In this document: one piece after another, positions 1-9,349 of the stretch
How the letters are laid out: the number at the start of each line of letters is the position of its first letter
How positions within the stretch are numbered: position 1 is the first letter of the stretch
Source: JBQTII01 sp052387905
GTDB taxonomy: Bacteria; Actinomycetota; Actinomycetes; Sporichthyales; Sporichthyaceae
Assembly (NCBI GenBank): GCA_052387905.1
Contig: JBQTIR010000020.1
Coordinates: 89,623 to 153,622 of the forward strand
Direction: 5' to 3'
Length of the DNA stretch: 64,000 nt
The notes under the pieces: model-generated
What the model saw: only the letters and a program-made list of their open reading frames with translations
Database searches by the model: none
What the model was told of the DNA's origin: nothing
Position numbers and translations under genes: made by a program

Positions 1-132
1 GCCAACCTGCGCTGGACCCTGGACGACGGGCGGGTCGGTTACGGCCTGGCCACCGACTTCTACTCCCTGCAGGAGCTCTCCCGCCGGCACGGCCGGCAGT
101 GGAAGGACCTCGCCGCGCGCGTGACGACCTGA
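1..132 (+). CDS. C-terminal end of an unidentified protein (5' end outside window)
   Basis: Reading from base 1 in frame 1 gives 43 codons and a TGA at 130-132, without internal stops. The visible tail contains WTLDDGRVGYGLATDFY and ends RVTT. High-GC codon use is normal for the window. The fragment is too short to assign to a family. It points toward the minus-strand hydrolase, so the two genes converge over about 120 bp in which I see no other gene or clear terminator. Confidence 0.55.
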   Translation, partial: ANLRWTLDDGRVGYGLATDFYSLQELSRRHGRQWKDLAARVTT

Positions 133-253
133 CCCGGTCAGGCTTCCAGCAGAGCCTTGAGGTTCTCCTGCCCGGCGTTGAACAACCCGAGCACCAGCTC
201 ACCGAGCGCGTCGGCCTCCTCCATGGCTGATCCTCGCTCGCGAAGTCCGGCGT

Positions 254-979
254 TCAGAGTGCCGCGACGATGGCCGCGACGACCTTCGCCGGAGCGGTGA
301 TGTGCGGCGAGTGACCGTCCGGCCAGCGCTCGGTGCGCCAGGTGGGGTCGGCCTCGCACCGGGCGATCGTCGGCTCCCCGTGCGCGATCTGGAAGCCCTC
401 GCAGCGCAGATAGGTCTTGCTCGCCACCTTCTCCCACGCCCCGGTCAGCGGGATCGGGTCCGCGAAGGCGGCCAGCGGGTGGTCGCTCATCCGGCGGTTG
501 AACCACGCCTGGTCGTCCGCGTCCTCGATACCGAAGCCGGCCGCGTCGAACGGCGGGCCGGCCGGAATGCGCCAGCCCTCGCCCTTTTCCGCCGCCTGCG
601 AGCGGAACAGGTCCGGCACCCCTTGGGTGTCGCCCATGAAGTCGAACATCGACTGGCCGGGCGCGGGCAGCGAGGCGTCGAGGTAGACCAGGGCCGCCAC
701 CTTGTCGGGCGCCGCGTCGGCAGCGGCGGTGATCACGGTGCCGCCGGCGCTGTGCCCGACGAGGACGACGTCGCTCAGCTCCTCGGCCTCGATGATGCCG
801 AGGACGTCTGCCACGTGGGTCTGGAAGTTCACCGTCGGAGAGAGCAGATGGGCCCGGTCCCCCAGGCCGGTCAGCGACGGCGCGAAGACGCGCCAGCCCT
901 GCGCGCGGAGTGGCTCGGCGACGCGCGTCCAGCACCAGCCCCCCTCGAAGCCGCCGTGGACAAGGATCGCGGTCTTCAT
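254..979 (-). CDS. alpha/beta hydrolase (esterase-like)
   Basis: A 241-residue single-domain alpha/beta hydrolase. The N-terminus has the oxyanion motif HGGFEGGW (residues 8-15), the nucleophile elbow GHSAGG puts Ser at residue 77, and a C-terminal GHSPH (about 222-226) supplies the catalytic His. The layout resembles the small plant-type/EstC esterase group that acts on small ester or lactone substrates; the substrate cannot be read from sequence. Its ATG overlaps the stop of the upstream P450 gene by 4 bp (ATGA at 976-979), so the two are almost certainly co-translated. The hydrolase may act on the P450 product or prepare its substrate (inference). Confidence 0.85.
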   Translation of the reverse strand: MKTAILVHGGFEGGWCWTRVAEPLRAQGWRVFAPSLTGLGDRAHLLSPTVNFQTHVADVLGIIEAEELSDVVLVGHSAGGTVITAAADAAPDKVAALVYLDASLPAPGQSMFDFMGDTQGVPDLFRSQAAEKGEGWRIPAGPPFDAAGFGIEDADDQAWFNRRMSDHPLAAFADPIPLTGAWEKVASKTYLRCEGFQIAHGEPTIARCEADPTWRTERWPDGHSPHITAPAKVVAAIVAAL

Positions 980-2157
980 GCCGACACCTTCCGGTCGAAG
1001 ATCAGGGGCAGTTCCACCATGTGCCGCGTGCTGCCGGTCTCGTAACGGGGCTCGAAGCCCTCGGGCACGGCGAAGTCCGGAATCCGGGTGAGGAACTGGT
1101 CGTAGCCGACGTTGATGGCCATCCGGGCGAGTGGCTGCCCGATGCAGCGGTGCACGCCGGAGCCGAAGGCCAGGTGCTTGACCGCTCGCCGGGTGACGTC
1201 GATGCGGTCGGGGTCCTCGCAGACCGCGGGGTCGCGGCTGGCCGCACCGAAGGAGAGCAGGATGCGGTCCCCGGCGGCGATCTTCACCCCGCCGATCTCG
1301 GCGTCGGTCGTGGTCCGGCGGGCCATCAGCGGCACCCCGAGGAACAGGCGAAGGAACTCTTCAACGGCCTTCGGCAGCTTGCTGCGGTCCTCGACCAGCA
1401 GCTTGCGGTCGGCCGGAGTGGTCGCCAGGTGGTACAGGCCGCCGGAGAACGCGTACCCGGTGGTCCCGATACCACCGATGGTCAGCTGGCACATGGTGCC
1501 GACCTTGTCCATCCAGCCGTAGCCCTCGTGCTCGAACGCGAGCAGGGCGTCGACGATGTCCCCGCGCGGCGGCGCGGACTGACGCTGCTTCAGGTACTCC
1601 TCGATCTTCACCATGCCCCGGGCGAAGTTGTCCGGCCGCTCCTGCGGCGGGGCAACGAAGCTGAAACACCCGAGCAGATAGGGCATGTCCGCCGGTTCCA
1701 TGCCGGCGATCAGGGACGAGAAGACGAACTGCGGCAGGGGCTCGGCGAAGCGGCTGACCAGCTCGACCTCCCCGTCGCCGATGAAGGAATCGATGAGCTG
1801 GTCGGCGTACTCACGTACGGCGGCCTCCAGTCCCGGCATCACGCGCGGGCTGAGGAAGGGGTCCAGCACCTTGCGCAGGGCCTGTTGCAGCGGCGGGTCG
1901 GTCTCGGCCGGGAAGAAGTACGGCATGCCCTCCGGGCGGTTCACCATGAACCCGTCGGCGGAGGAGAAGCTCCGCCAGTCCTTCGCGCACTCCACGACGT
2001 CGGCGTAGGCGTTGATGACCCAGTAGCCCTCGCCCTCCTCGCTGCGCGCCACGGGGCAGCGGGCATGCAGGTCGGGAATGATCTCGTCCCACCGTGCTGA
2101 CAGTTCCGGGTCGGCGAGCGCGAAGTCGCTGGCGTAGTCCCGCGCAAAATCGGTCAT
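976..2157 (-). CDS. cytochrome P450
   Basis: A 393-residue soluble bacterial P450. The haem-binding loop FGSGVHRCIG has its Cys ligand near residue 338. An ExxR motif lies in EEFLRL, and the I-helix oxygen-activation segment reads GGIGTTGY. Length is usual for a CYP101/CYP107-like monooxygenase, which needs separate ferredoxin and reductase partners; none is encoded nearby. It sits 75 bp after the GntR gene on the same strand and overlaps the hydrolase gene by 4 bp. It is probably a catabolic or tailoring hydroxylase whose expression is controlled by the GntR neighbour. Substrate unknown. Confidence 0.93.
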   Translation of the reverse strand: MTDFARDYASDFALADPELSARWDEIIPDLHARCPVARSEEGEGYWVINAYADVVECAKDWRSFSSADGFMVNRPEGMPYFFPAETDPPLQQALRKVLDPFLSPRVMPGLEAAVREYADQLIDSFIGDGEVELVSRFAEPLPQFVFSSLIAGMEPADMPYLLGCFSFVAPPQERPDNFARGMVKIEEYLKQRQSAPPRGDIVDALLAFEHEGYGWMDKVGTMCQLTIGGIGTTGYAFSGGLYHLATTPADRKLLVEDRSKLPKAVEEFLRLFLGVPLMARRTTTDAEIGGVKIAAGDRILLSFGAASRDPAVCEDPDRIDVTRRAVKHLAFGSGVHRCIGQPLARMAINVGYDQFLTRIPDFAVPEGFEPRYETGSTRHMVELPLIFDRKVSA

Positions 2158-2232
2158 GGCGCCAGCCTGCCATATCTGGGGTCATCATTACTATGGTCCG
2201 GGTCGGCCGATCACCCCGACGCGGAAGGCCTC

Positions 2233-3015
2233 CTACAGCCCGTACATCTCCCAGGTCAGTACCTCGTCCATGAGATGGCGGTAGTTCTTCTCAAAATAGA
2301 TGCGGGTGTCGTCCATGTGCTTCTGCATCGCGGCTTGGGCCTGGGCGGGATCGCCGGACTCGATCCCCGCGCACACGTCCTCATGGGCTTGCCACACCAG
2401 CTTGCGGAAGCGCCGGGGGTAGTCCGCCCCGAGCACGGTGCCGTCGGTGATCCAGTGCAGGGAGTTGATGCAGTAGCCGAACAGGGCGTTCTCCGAGCCC
2501 CAGCCGACGAGAGAGTGGAAGCGGCGGTTCTCGTCGAGGAACGCGTCGAGGTCATCGAGATTGCGCGACATGTCGTCGACCGACTGACGAAGATCGGCCA
2601 AGACCGCCGGGTCGGCGTGCTCGCAGCAGAGCCGGGCGGTGATCGGCTCGAGCAGCTGGCGGGTCTCGATGACCGCCCGAAACGGGGTGTCGGCGAACTG
2701 CATCAGCAGGGCCAGCGTGCTGGCGAGGTGGCGGGAATCCGGCGACGTGACGACCGGGCCGCCGCCGGGGCCCGGACGGATCGTCAGGACCCCCTGCAAC
2801 TCCAGAACGCGAAGCGCCTCACGCAGGGTGTTGCGACCGACGTTGTACTTGACCAGCATGTCCCGCTCCGGGGGCAGCTGGGCTCCCGGCCCCAGACCGC
2901 GACGGCGAATGTCCTGCACGATCGCGTGCGCGATCACGGTGGCGCGCTTGGGCGGCATGCTCGGCCGGGCAGAACGCGCGGTGACATCCTTGCCCGGACT
3001 GCTCATGGCGGACAT
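2233..3015 (-). CDS. GntR/FadR-family transcriptional regulator (FCD domain)
   Basis: 260 residues. After a basic N-terminal tail (1-24) comes a GntR winged helix (about 25-90) with LPPERDML and the recognition-helix text NTLREALRVLELQG. An all-helical FCD effector-binding domain follows, with the metal-site type histidine in RRFHSLV. FadR-subfamily proteins are usually repressors released by small organic acids. The gene lies directly upstream of the P450-hydrolase pair in the same orientation, so it could be the first gene of that operon or control it from the 75-bp gap. I could not confirm a clear operator there. A second Met three codons in is an alternative start. Confidence 0.9.
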   Translation of the reverse strand: MSAMSSPGKDVTARSARPSMPPKRATVIAHAIVQDIRRRGLGPGAQLPPERDMLVKYNVGRNTLREALRVLELQGVLTIRPGPGGGPVVTSPDSRHLASTLALLMQFADTPFRAVIETRQLLEPITARLCCEHADPAVLADLRQSVDDMSRNLDDLDAFLDENRRFHSLVGWGSENALFGYCINSLHWITDGTVLGADYPRRFRKLVWQAHEDVCAGIESGDPAQAQAAMQKHMDDTRIYFEKNYRHLMDEVLTWEMYGL

Positions 3016-3249
3016 CCTCCCAGGCAGGACGTCATTTCCGTGGGATCACGCCGAGGAGTGGGGCCCGTCCCACGACACCCACGCGTGCGCGGGCGTCGCT
3101 GTCGGCGCGACCGCACCTAGTGACGCCAGCACTGAACGGGGCTGGCGTTCCCCGCACGGTGGACGTACTCTGGTGATGCCTGCGGCAATAGCTGCAGGAA
3201 GTGAGCCCGGCAGGCTTCCGGACGGTGGCTGAGCCGGGCTTCGCGCTGC

Positions 3250-3777
3250 TCAAAGCCGATACACGCCGCGGACCAGCGGACGGATGCGATCTTTCCACCT
3301 CCCACCGTGTGTCCAGCACCAGGCCGCAGCATCCGCGACCCAGAGCAGTGGCTCGGACCTCGCCGGCAGGTGCTCGTAGCTCAGTAGATCGACGAGGCCC
3401 TCCTGGCGAACCGCCGAATACAGCACGCCCTGGTCGAACGCGACGAGAGAGTCGTCCTGCTCCAGGACAAGCCGTTGCCCGTCGATCCGCCCGAGTTCGG
3501 CCGCCAGCCTCTGCAGGCACGCCCGGCGAGCGAGCTTCTCGTCGGCGATCGCGGATGCGTCGTAGATGTCCAAGACCACCGCGCTCCCGCAGATCGCGCT
3601 GATGATCTCCCCGCGCCGGCTCGTCCGTTCCTTCGTGAAGTGCACTCGTGACTGGCCCTTCATGCACAGCCCTCGCATCGTTGCTCGAACCGCCGCCAGA
3701 TCTCGCGGCGCGACGACCGCGGCCACGAGCACCAGGCCGCGGTGCTTGGACTCGTCGACGAAGGCGTGCGCTGACAC
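3250..3777 (-). CDS. conserved actinobacterial protein of unknown function (DUF3800-like)
   Basis: I place the start at the GTG at 3775-3777, giving 175 residues that begin VSAHAFVDESK; the open frame continues upstream to 4008 but that part is not protein-like. The N-terminal F-VDES segment, the later HF-KER segment and WVADAAAWCW near the C-terminus recall the DUF3800 group and a widespread actinobacterial unknown family. The early Asp/Glu and late Asp would fit an RNase H-like metal site, which is inference. No good ribosome-binding site is visible. It lies at the left edge of the decayed island, just inside the direct repeat at 3800. Confidence 0.7.
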   Translation of the reverse strand: MSAHAFVDESKHRGLVLVAAVVAPRDLAAVRATMRGLCMKGQSRVHFTKERTSRRGEIISAICGSAVVLDIYDASAIADEKLARRACLQRLAAELGRIDGQRLVLEQDDSLVAFDQGVLYSAVRQEGLVDLLSYEHLPARSEPLLWVADAAAWCWTHGGRWKDRIRPLVRGVYRL

Positions 3778-3799
3778 GGCGGCCAGTCTCGCCGGGGGC

Positions 3800-3823
3800 A
3801 CTGACAAACGGGGCGCGAAACTT
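3800..3823. repeat. left copy of imperfect 24-bp direct repeat flanking the accessory island
   Basis: This segment reads ACTGACAAACG, three bases, CGCGAAA and then CTT. The same arrangement in the same orientation occurs at 11817-11840, with 21 of 24 positions equal by eye. The right copy lies 9 bp beyond the 3' end of a tRNA-Thr gene and next to an integrase remnant. The pair may therefore be attL/attR-like boundaries of an old integrated element. A regulatory or chance origin is not excluded. Confidence 0.4.
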
Positions 3824-3946
3824 CTTTGACAAGACCATTGACAGCACGGCGAAACACGGCAACCAGAGATCCTCGAATCGAACGGGCTCGGGACCGATGA
3901 CGCCAGCTGGGAACCGAGCGGGGTTCTGTGCTCGGGCTGCACCCTG

Positions 3947-4749
3947 CTAGGGGTACCGGAAGAGGTCCCAGAAGCCGATCGCCAGGTCGGGGCGGTTTCC
4001 GCCGACACTGAGCAGGCCGAGGGCGATGGCCTGGTAGCGGCTGAGCCGGCCGGTACCGACCATGAGGAAGGCCACGGGGTCGGCGCAGATCGTGGCGTCC
4101 ACCGGGAAGGCGCCGGCCTCCTCTAGACCGAAGGCACCGTCGGTGAACCGCACGGTCATGTCCCCGATCCCCGCAGTTCGATCCCGAAGCCGGCGGAGAG
4201 TCCCCGGGTCGTCTCGGGGTCGAGCACGAACCCGAACACCGGGGCGTAGGCGGCCAGCACCAGCTCGGTGGCGGCCGGGTCGAGCGGCCAGGGCCGGCCG
4301 ATGGCGGTGGCGATGTCGTAGCCGTGGAGCAGGGCCTCGCCGAGCAGCACCCCGGCGATGCCCGCCACCGTGTACGGGTTCTGGCCGTGCATGACCACCG
4401 GGGTGTCGCCGGGGATGTCGCTGGTGGCGTCGAGGAAGCCCTCCATGGCGTCGACGAAGAGCCGGGACAGCTTCCCCGGATCGGTCTCCACGATGTCGGC
4501 GTTCCGCCGGGTGAACTCGGCGTGGAGATAGCTCGGCTCCGTGCTCTGGTAGGGCGCCGGCACGCCCTGGGCCATGTCGGTGTGCACGCTGCCGGCCAGG
4601 ACCAGGTGGGCGGCGAAGTCCCGTACGGTCCACGGGCTGTTGGGCGCGAGGGCCATGGGATCGGGAATCGAAGCGATCAGTTCGGCGGCGCTCTCGGTGG
4701 CGCCGGCGAGGGCGTCCCGGGTCTGGCCCAGCAGCTCGGTGGCGTCCAT
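3947..4749 (-). pseudogene. maleylpyruvate isomerase/DinB-like mycothiol-dependent enzyme, split by a frameshift
   Basis: The ATG at 4747-4749 opens a 198-residue DinB-like helical domain (MDATELLGQTRDAL at the start, WTVRDFAAHLV with a metal-site His) that stops at TGA 4156-4158. In the other frame an ATG at 4157-4159 overlaps that stop as ATGA and encodes about 70 residues of the usual C-terminal SCP2-like domain (GAFGLEEAGAFPVDATICAD...), ending at 3947. Removing one base near 4160 would join RG to IGDMTVRF as one protein of family length. Either the gene is frameshifted or the halves are translationally coupled. The family uses mycothiol, and two mycothiol genes occur in this window. Confidence 0.65.
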
Positions 4750-4880
4750 GACGCATGCTCCCTCTCGTCTCTGCCGGGGCCGTCGACCCGGGCGTGCTGC
4801 CACTGTGCGCGCCCCACCTTTCACGGACCTGTCGCCGCTCGGTCCGCCCCCGGTACGCTCCCGGCCGAGAGGGTGCAGCC

Positions 4881-7659
4881 ATGGGCGTGACCGACGTGCC
4901 GCGCGTCGACATCCGGGTCTTGGGACCCCTGTCGGTCGCGGTCGACGGTCGGGCCCTGGCGATCGGCAGTCCCAAGCAGCGCGCCGTGCTGGCCATGCTT
5001 GCCCTGCACCGGCGGGTGAGCCTCGACGCCTTGGCCGAGGAGCTGTGGCGCGAGACGCCTCCCGCCAGCGTCGCCGCCACGGTCCACACGCTCGTGTCGC
5101 GGCTGCGGCGGACGCCGGCTGCGGCCGGCGCGGGGCTCACGATCTCGGCCGACAGCGGCGTCTACGTCATGGACTCCGACGCCGAACCCCAGATCGACGT
5201 CCTCCGCTTCCACGACCTCGCCGCCCAGGGTCGGCAGGCTCGGGACGTTGGGTCGCCGGCCGAGGCCGCCAGCTGCTTCCGGCAGGCATTAGCGCTGTGG
5301 CGGGGCCCGGCCCTCTTCGATCTCCTCGACCGGGACTTCGCCCGGGTGGCGGCGGTCCGCCTGGAGGAGGCCCGGCTCGACATGGCCGAGGATCTGGCCG
5401 AGGCGGAGCTGGCCGCCGGCAGACCGGCCGCCGCCCTCGACACCGCCCTGCACCTGACGGGGGATCACCCCTTCCGGGAGCGCCTGCGGGGCGTGCAGAT
5501 GCTGTCGCTGTACCGGCTCGGCCGCCAAGCCGAGGCGCTGGCGGCCTACCAAGATCTTCGCCGCACCCTGACCACCGAACTCGGTCTGGAGCCGACGTCC
5601 GACCTGCAGGTTCTCGAACGTCAGATCCTGGCGCAGAGCCCGGAGCTCAATGAAGGTCGCTCCCGTCTCGAGCGGGTCCGGCAGGTGGCCCGCCCCGACC
5701 CGGCGGCGGTCACCGCGGCGCTGCCACGACGCCACGAAGCGCTGACCTCCTTCGTCGGCCGCGAAGCGGAGCTGGCCGAGCTGACGGCAGCACCTGCTGG
5801 TGCTGGACAACTGCGAACACGTGATGGAGGCGGCGACGGCGTTGGTGGACACCATGCTTCGGCGATGCCCGGCGGTCACGATCCTGGCCACGAGCCGCGA
5901 GGTCCTGTCGGTGCCCGGCGAGACCACCTGGGCCGCCCCGGGCCTCTCGCTCCCGCCGGCCGAGCCGAGGACGTGCGAGGATCTCGACGGATCCGACGCC
6001 GCCGCGCTCTTCGTCGTCCGCGCCCGGACCGCCCATCCCGGCTTCGGCCCGTCGGCCGGCAACTCCGGCGCAATCAGCCGCATCTGCCACCGCCTCGACG
6101 GGATCCCGCTGGCCCTGGAGCTGGCTGCCTCCCGCGTACGCGTCCTCGGCGTGACCGAGCTCGCCGACCGCCTAGACGATCGGCTGCGGCTGTTGACGTC
6201 AGGTCCCCGCTCGTCGCCGGCGCGGCATCAGACCCTGCGGGCGGCGCTGGACTGGAGCTATGAGCTGCTGGCCGAGCCAGAGCAGCAACTGCTCCGCCGG
6301 CTCTCGGTGTTCCCCCAGGACTTCGACCTCGCTGCGGCCACCGCTCTCGCCGGCGACGACGCCGACCCCATCGACGTACTCGACCTACTCGCCCGGCTGA
6401 TCGACAAGTCGCTGGTCCTCTGCGAAGGGATGGCCGACACCGCTCGCTACCGGCTGCTCGAGACCGTCCGGCAGTACGGCGCCGAGAAGCTCGGGGCGGC
6501 CGGTGAAACCGAGGCCATCCGGAGCGGGCATCGACGCCACTTTGTGGGCAGGATCCTGGCCGCGGACCGGGACGGGACGAGCTTCTTCGACCCCCAATGG
6601 GCGCAGCACACCGCGATCGACGGCGAGAACTACAACGCCGCGCTGGCCTCGGGTCTGTCCGCCGGCGACCTCGAGGCCGCGACGACGATCCTCGCCGGCC
6701 GGGGCGCTTCGTGGTTCTGGGGGGCGGCAGTTCCGACTGCCGTCGATGTCATCGACCCGGAATCCCTCACCGCCGTCGACCCGTCGCTCCACGTCGCGGG
6801 TCTCATCAGTCTCGCCGCCGCCGGGATCCAAATAGGCCGGTGGACGGTCGAAACCGCGGTTCCGATCTACCAACGTGCCCTGACCATCGCCGAGGGGAGA
6901 GGGACGCCAGCCGACGAGGGGTTCGCCTGCTTCTCCCTCGGCTACATCGCCCTGAGCAGGGGAGAGCGCCGGGCAGCCCGGACGTGGCTGGAGCGGGCGC
7001 TGGACTGCTTCGCCGACATTCCCCTCGCGCAGTACTACGCCCAACACGAGCTGGGATGGATCGAGCTCTCCGAAGGGAACGCGCCCGTCGCCCGGCAACA
7101 CTTCGAGTCCAGCCTGACGGTGCTCGAACCGCGTTCCGGATCGGAGAACCCAGTGGTCCACCTCCGCGCCGCGGTGGCGCTGTGCGAGGCCGCCGGCGGG
7201 AACGGCGCCCGAGCGCTGACCCTGGCTCGACAGGCGCTGGACGACTCGCGTCAGATCCCGCTCGCCCGCATCGAGGTGATGGCCCTGATTCGGACGAGCG
7301 AGGTGGCGGCGCTCTCGGGCGAGCCGATCGGCGCGGAGCTCGCCGAGGCGCTGCACCTGCTGCGCCGCCAGGGTGGGCTGCGGTGGGTGTCCGCGGCGCT
7401 GACGATGGCGGCGGTCGCCCACGAGGCGGAGGGCCGGCCCGAGGTTGCAGCCCGTCTGCTCGGGGGCGCAGGTCGCGTTGCCGAGTTGCTGGCCGAGGAT
7501 CCGCTTCCCCTCGCCCCCGTGGCCGCTGTGGTGACGGCGATGCGCCACCGAATCGACGCCGCGCTCGGACCCGCCGCCTCGGCGTCAGCCGAGAAGGCCG
7601 GGGGGCGGTTTCCCGTGCCGGCTTTGCTCGATCTGGCCTTGAACGGCCTCGCTGGCTGA
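4881..7659 (+). pseudogene. SARP/AfsR-type regulator with the NB-ARC P-loop deleted
   Basis: The ATG at 4881 follows GAGAGGG. The first frame encodes an OmpR-like winged helix (RVLGPLSVAVDG, then KQRAVLAMLALH) and a complete BTAD domain ending near LEPTSDLQVLERQIL. The start of an NB-ARC domain (FVGREAELAELTA) follows. At about 5785-5793 the text jumps, in another frame, to LLVLDNCEHV, the Walker B region, and continues through ATSREVLSVPGE, GIPLALELAA and a TPR-like C-terminus to 7659. Family members carry roughly 80-90 residues with the GxGGxGKT P-loop between these motifs, so a few hundred bases have been lost and the frame changed. The upstream frame runs on meaninglessly to 6263. ATP-dependent full-length function is lost; the N-terminal DNA-binding half could still be made. 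Confidence 0.82.
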
Positions 7660-7779
7660 TGCGGCATGCGTGCCGCCTTCAGGAAGACCCGGACGACGCA
7701 TGGGGGGTCGTCGGCGTGTGCCGGTCCCGCGTCCAACTGGGCTGGTACAGGTTGGGTTGTGAGAGGCAGGTCGAGACCC

Positions 7780-8262
7780 TTAGCGGAAGGCGGCGACGAC
7801 CTTCTTGGCGGTCTCTTTGGCCGAGCCAGGGTTCTGTCCGGTGACGAGGCTGCCGTCGACGACGGCGTAGGAGACAAAGGGCAGTGTGGCCTTCTCGTAG
7901 AGCGCGCCGCGATCCTTGGCTCGCTGTTCGGCGTTGTAGGGCACGAACTTGTCGACACGGGCCAGGACCTCCTCGGTCCAGGCGAAGCCGGTCATCTTCT
8001 TGCCGGCGGGCAGCGCCATCTTGGCCGGGTCGGCGCGCCAAGCCTTGGCGGTCTTGTCGTAGTTGGGGAACCTCAGCGATCGTGGCTCGAGCGGTACCGC
8101 TCCGCCGCCCGGGCTGAGCAACGTCTGGTCGAAGCCGGCTTCCTCGAAGACCTGCCAGGCGTGGGTGAGCTCGGAGAGCCACAACCCGGTCGGGTGGTCG
8201 GGGTCGTCGTAGTGGCCAACGTTGGTGACGACGTTCAGGATGCGCTTGGACGTGGTTGGCAT
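7780..8262 (-). pseudogene. DJ-1/PfpI-family protein with internal in-frame deletion
   Basis: The ATG at 8260-8262 begins MPTTSKRILNVVTNVGHYDD, and the C-terminus (DGSLVTGQNPGSAKETAKKV) is classic for Hsp31-like DJ-1/PfpI proteins of about 225-235 residues. Here there are only 160. The text passes directly from AWRADPAKMAL to PAGKKMTGFAWTEE, skipping the roughly 70-75 residues that carry the GGHG segment and the nucleophile elbow VCHG with the catalytic Cys. The reading frame is kept. The protein, if made, should lack glyoxalase or deglycase activity. It is divergent from the SDR gene at 8381. Confidence 0.75.
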
Positions 8263-8380
8263 GATCGGCTCTCGGTATGCGAGGTCAACAGGGTTCGAAT
8301 CGGGACGCCGGCCTCGCGGAGGCTGCAATGGCACGCTCGGAGTCAGCACCGCACCCCACAAATCTCACCCGCGAGGACAG

Positions 8381-9310
8381 ATGCAGACCGTACTCGGAGC
8401 CAACGGCCAGATCGCCGAAGAGCTCACCCGCTACCTCCACGACAACGTCACCGAGGACATCCGTTTGGTCAGTCGCAACCCTCGCCAGGTCCACGAGAGC
8501 GATCAGCTCCATCAGGCCAACCTGCTCGACGCCGACGCCACCGCGGCCGCCGTCGAGGGCAGCGATATCGCCTACCTGACCGTCGGCCTGCCGATCGACT
8601 CCTCGCTGTGGGAGCAGCAGTTCCCGGTGATGATGGCCAACACCATCGCCGCCTGCCAGCAGCACGGCGCCAAGCTGGTCTTCTTCGACAACACCTACAT
8701 GTATCCGCGCACCGACGCCCCGCAGGTCGAGGACACCCCCTTCGAGCCGATGGGCCGCAAGGCGACCGTGCGGGCCGCGATCGCGAACATGCTTCTCGAC
8801 CAGATGCGCGCCGGCGCCATCGAGGCCCTCATCTGCCGAGCCCCGGAGTTCTACGGGCCGGGCAAGACGCAGAGCCTGACCAACACCGCCATCTTCGACC
8901 GGATCAAGCAGGGCAAGCGGCCTACGGTCCCGATCAACGCCCACACCCGGCGGAGCATTATCTGGACCCCGGACGCCAGCCGCGCGATGGGCCTGATCGC
9001 CAACACGGCCGACGTCTACGGCCAAACGTGGCACCTGCCGATCGATCCCGACCGCCTCACCTACGGCCAGATGATCGGAATCGCCTCTGCCGTGGTCGGC
9101 CGGGACATCTCCTATCGCACGGTCCCAGAGGCCGCCTTCAGGATCCTCGGCATATTCAACGCTTCGGTCAAGGAGGCGAACGAACTGATGCCGCGCTACC
9201 GCCAGGACAACATCTTCGACTCCACCAAGTTCACCACCCGGTTCCCCGACTTCCAGGTCACCACCTACCGCGAGGGCGTCGCCACGATCCTTGCCGGCCA
9301 GGCGGCCTGA
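8381..9310 (+). CDS. NAD-dependent epimerase/dehydratase (extended SDR family)
   Basis: 309 residues from the ATG at 8381, preceded by GAGGA. The N-terminal Rossmann motif is TVLGANGQIAEEL (GxNGxI form), and DNTYMYP carries a Tyr typical of the atypical/extended SDR group. A substrate-side stretch GPGKTQSL and the conserved RSIIWTPD follow. These proteins reduce or epimerise NAD(P)-bound sugar or carbonyl substrates; the substrate is not predictable here. It is divergent from the damaged DJ-1 gene and 39 bp upstream of the saccharopine-dehydrogenase-like gene, so the two oxidoreductases may be co-transcribed. Unlike several neighbours it looks intact. Confidence 0.82.
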   Translation: MQTVLGANGQIAEELTRYLHDNVTEDIRLVSRNPRQVHESDQLHQANLLDADATAAAVEGSDIAYLTVGLPIDSSLWEQQFPVMMANTIAACQQHGAKLVFFDNTYMYPRTDAPQVEDTPFEPMGRKATVRAAIANMLLDQMRAGAIEALICRAPEFYGPGKTQSLTNTAIFDRIKQGKRPTVPINAHTRRSIIWTPDASRAMGLIANTADVYGQTWHLPIDPDRLTYGQMIGIASAVVGRDISYRTVPEAAFRILGIFNASVKEANELMPRYRQDNIFDSTKFTTRFPDFQVTTYREGVATILAGQAA

Positions 9311-9349
9311 ACCACGACCGATCCCATCCCGTGAATTCCTGGAGGACGC

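Noticed and set aside
910..2100. Long plus-strand open frame opposite the P450 gene
   Set aside because: It is a GC-driven shadow; the minus strand carries all P450 motifs.
3117..3332. Small minus-strand open frame next to the GntR gene
   Set aside because: No recognisable motif, no ribosome-binding site, overlaps the end of the DUF3800-like gene.
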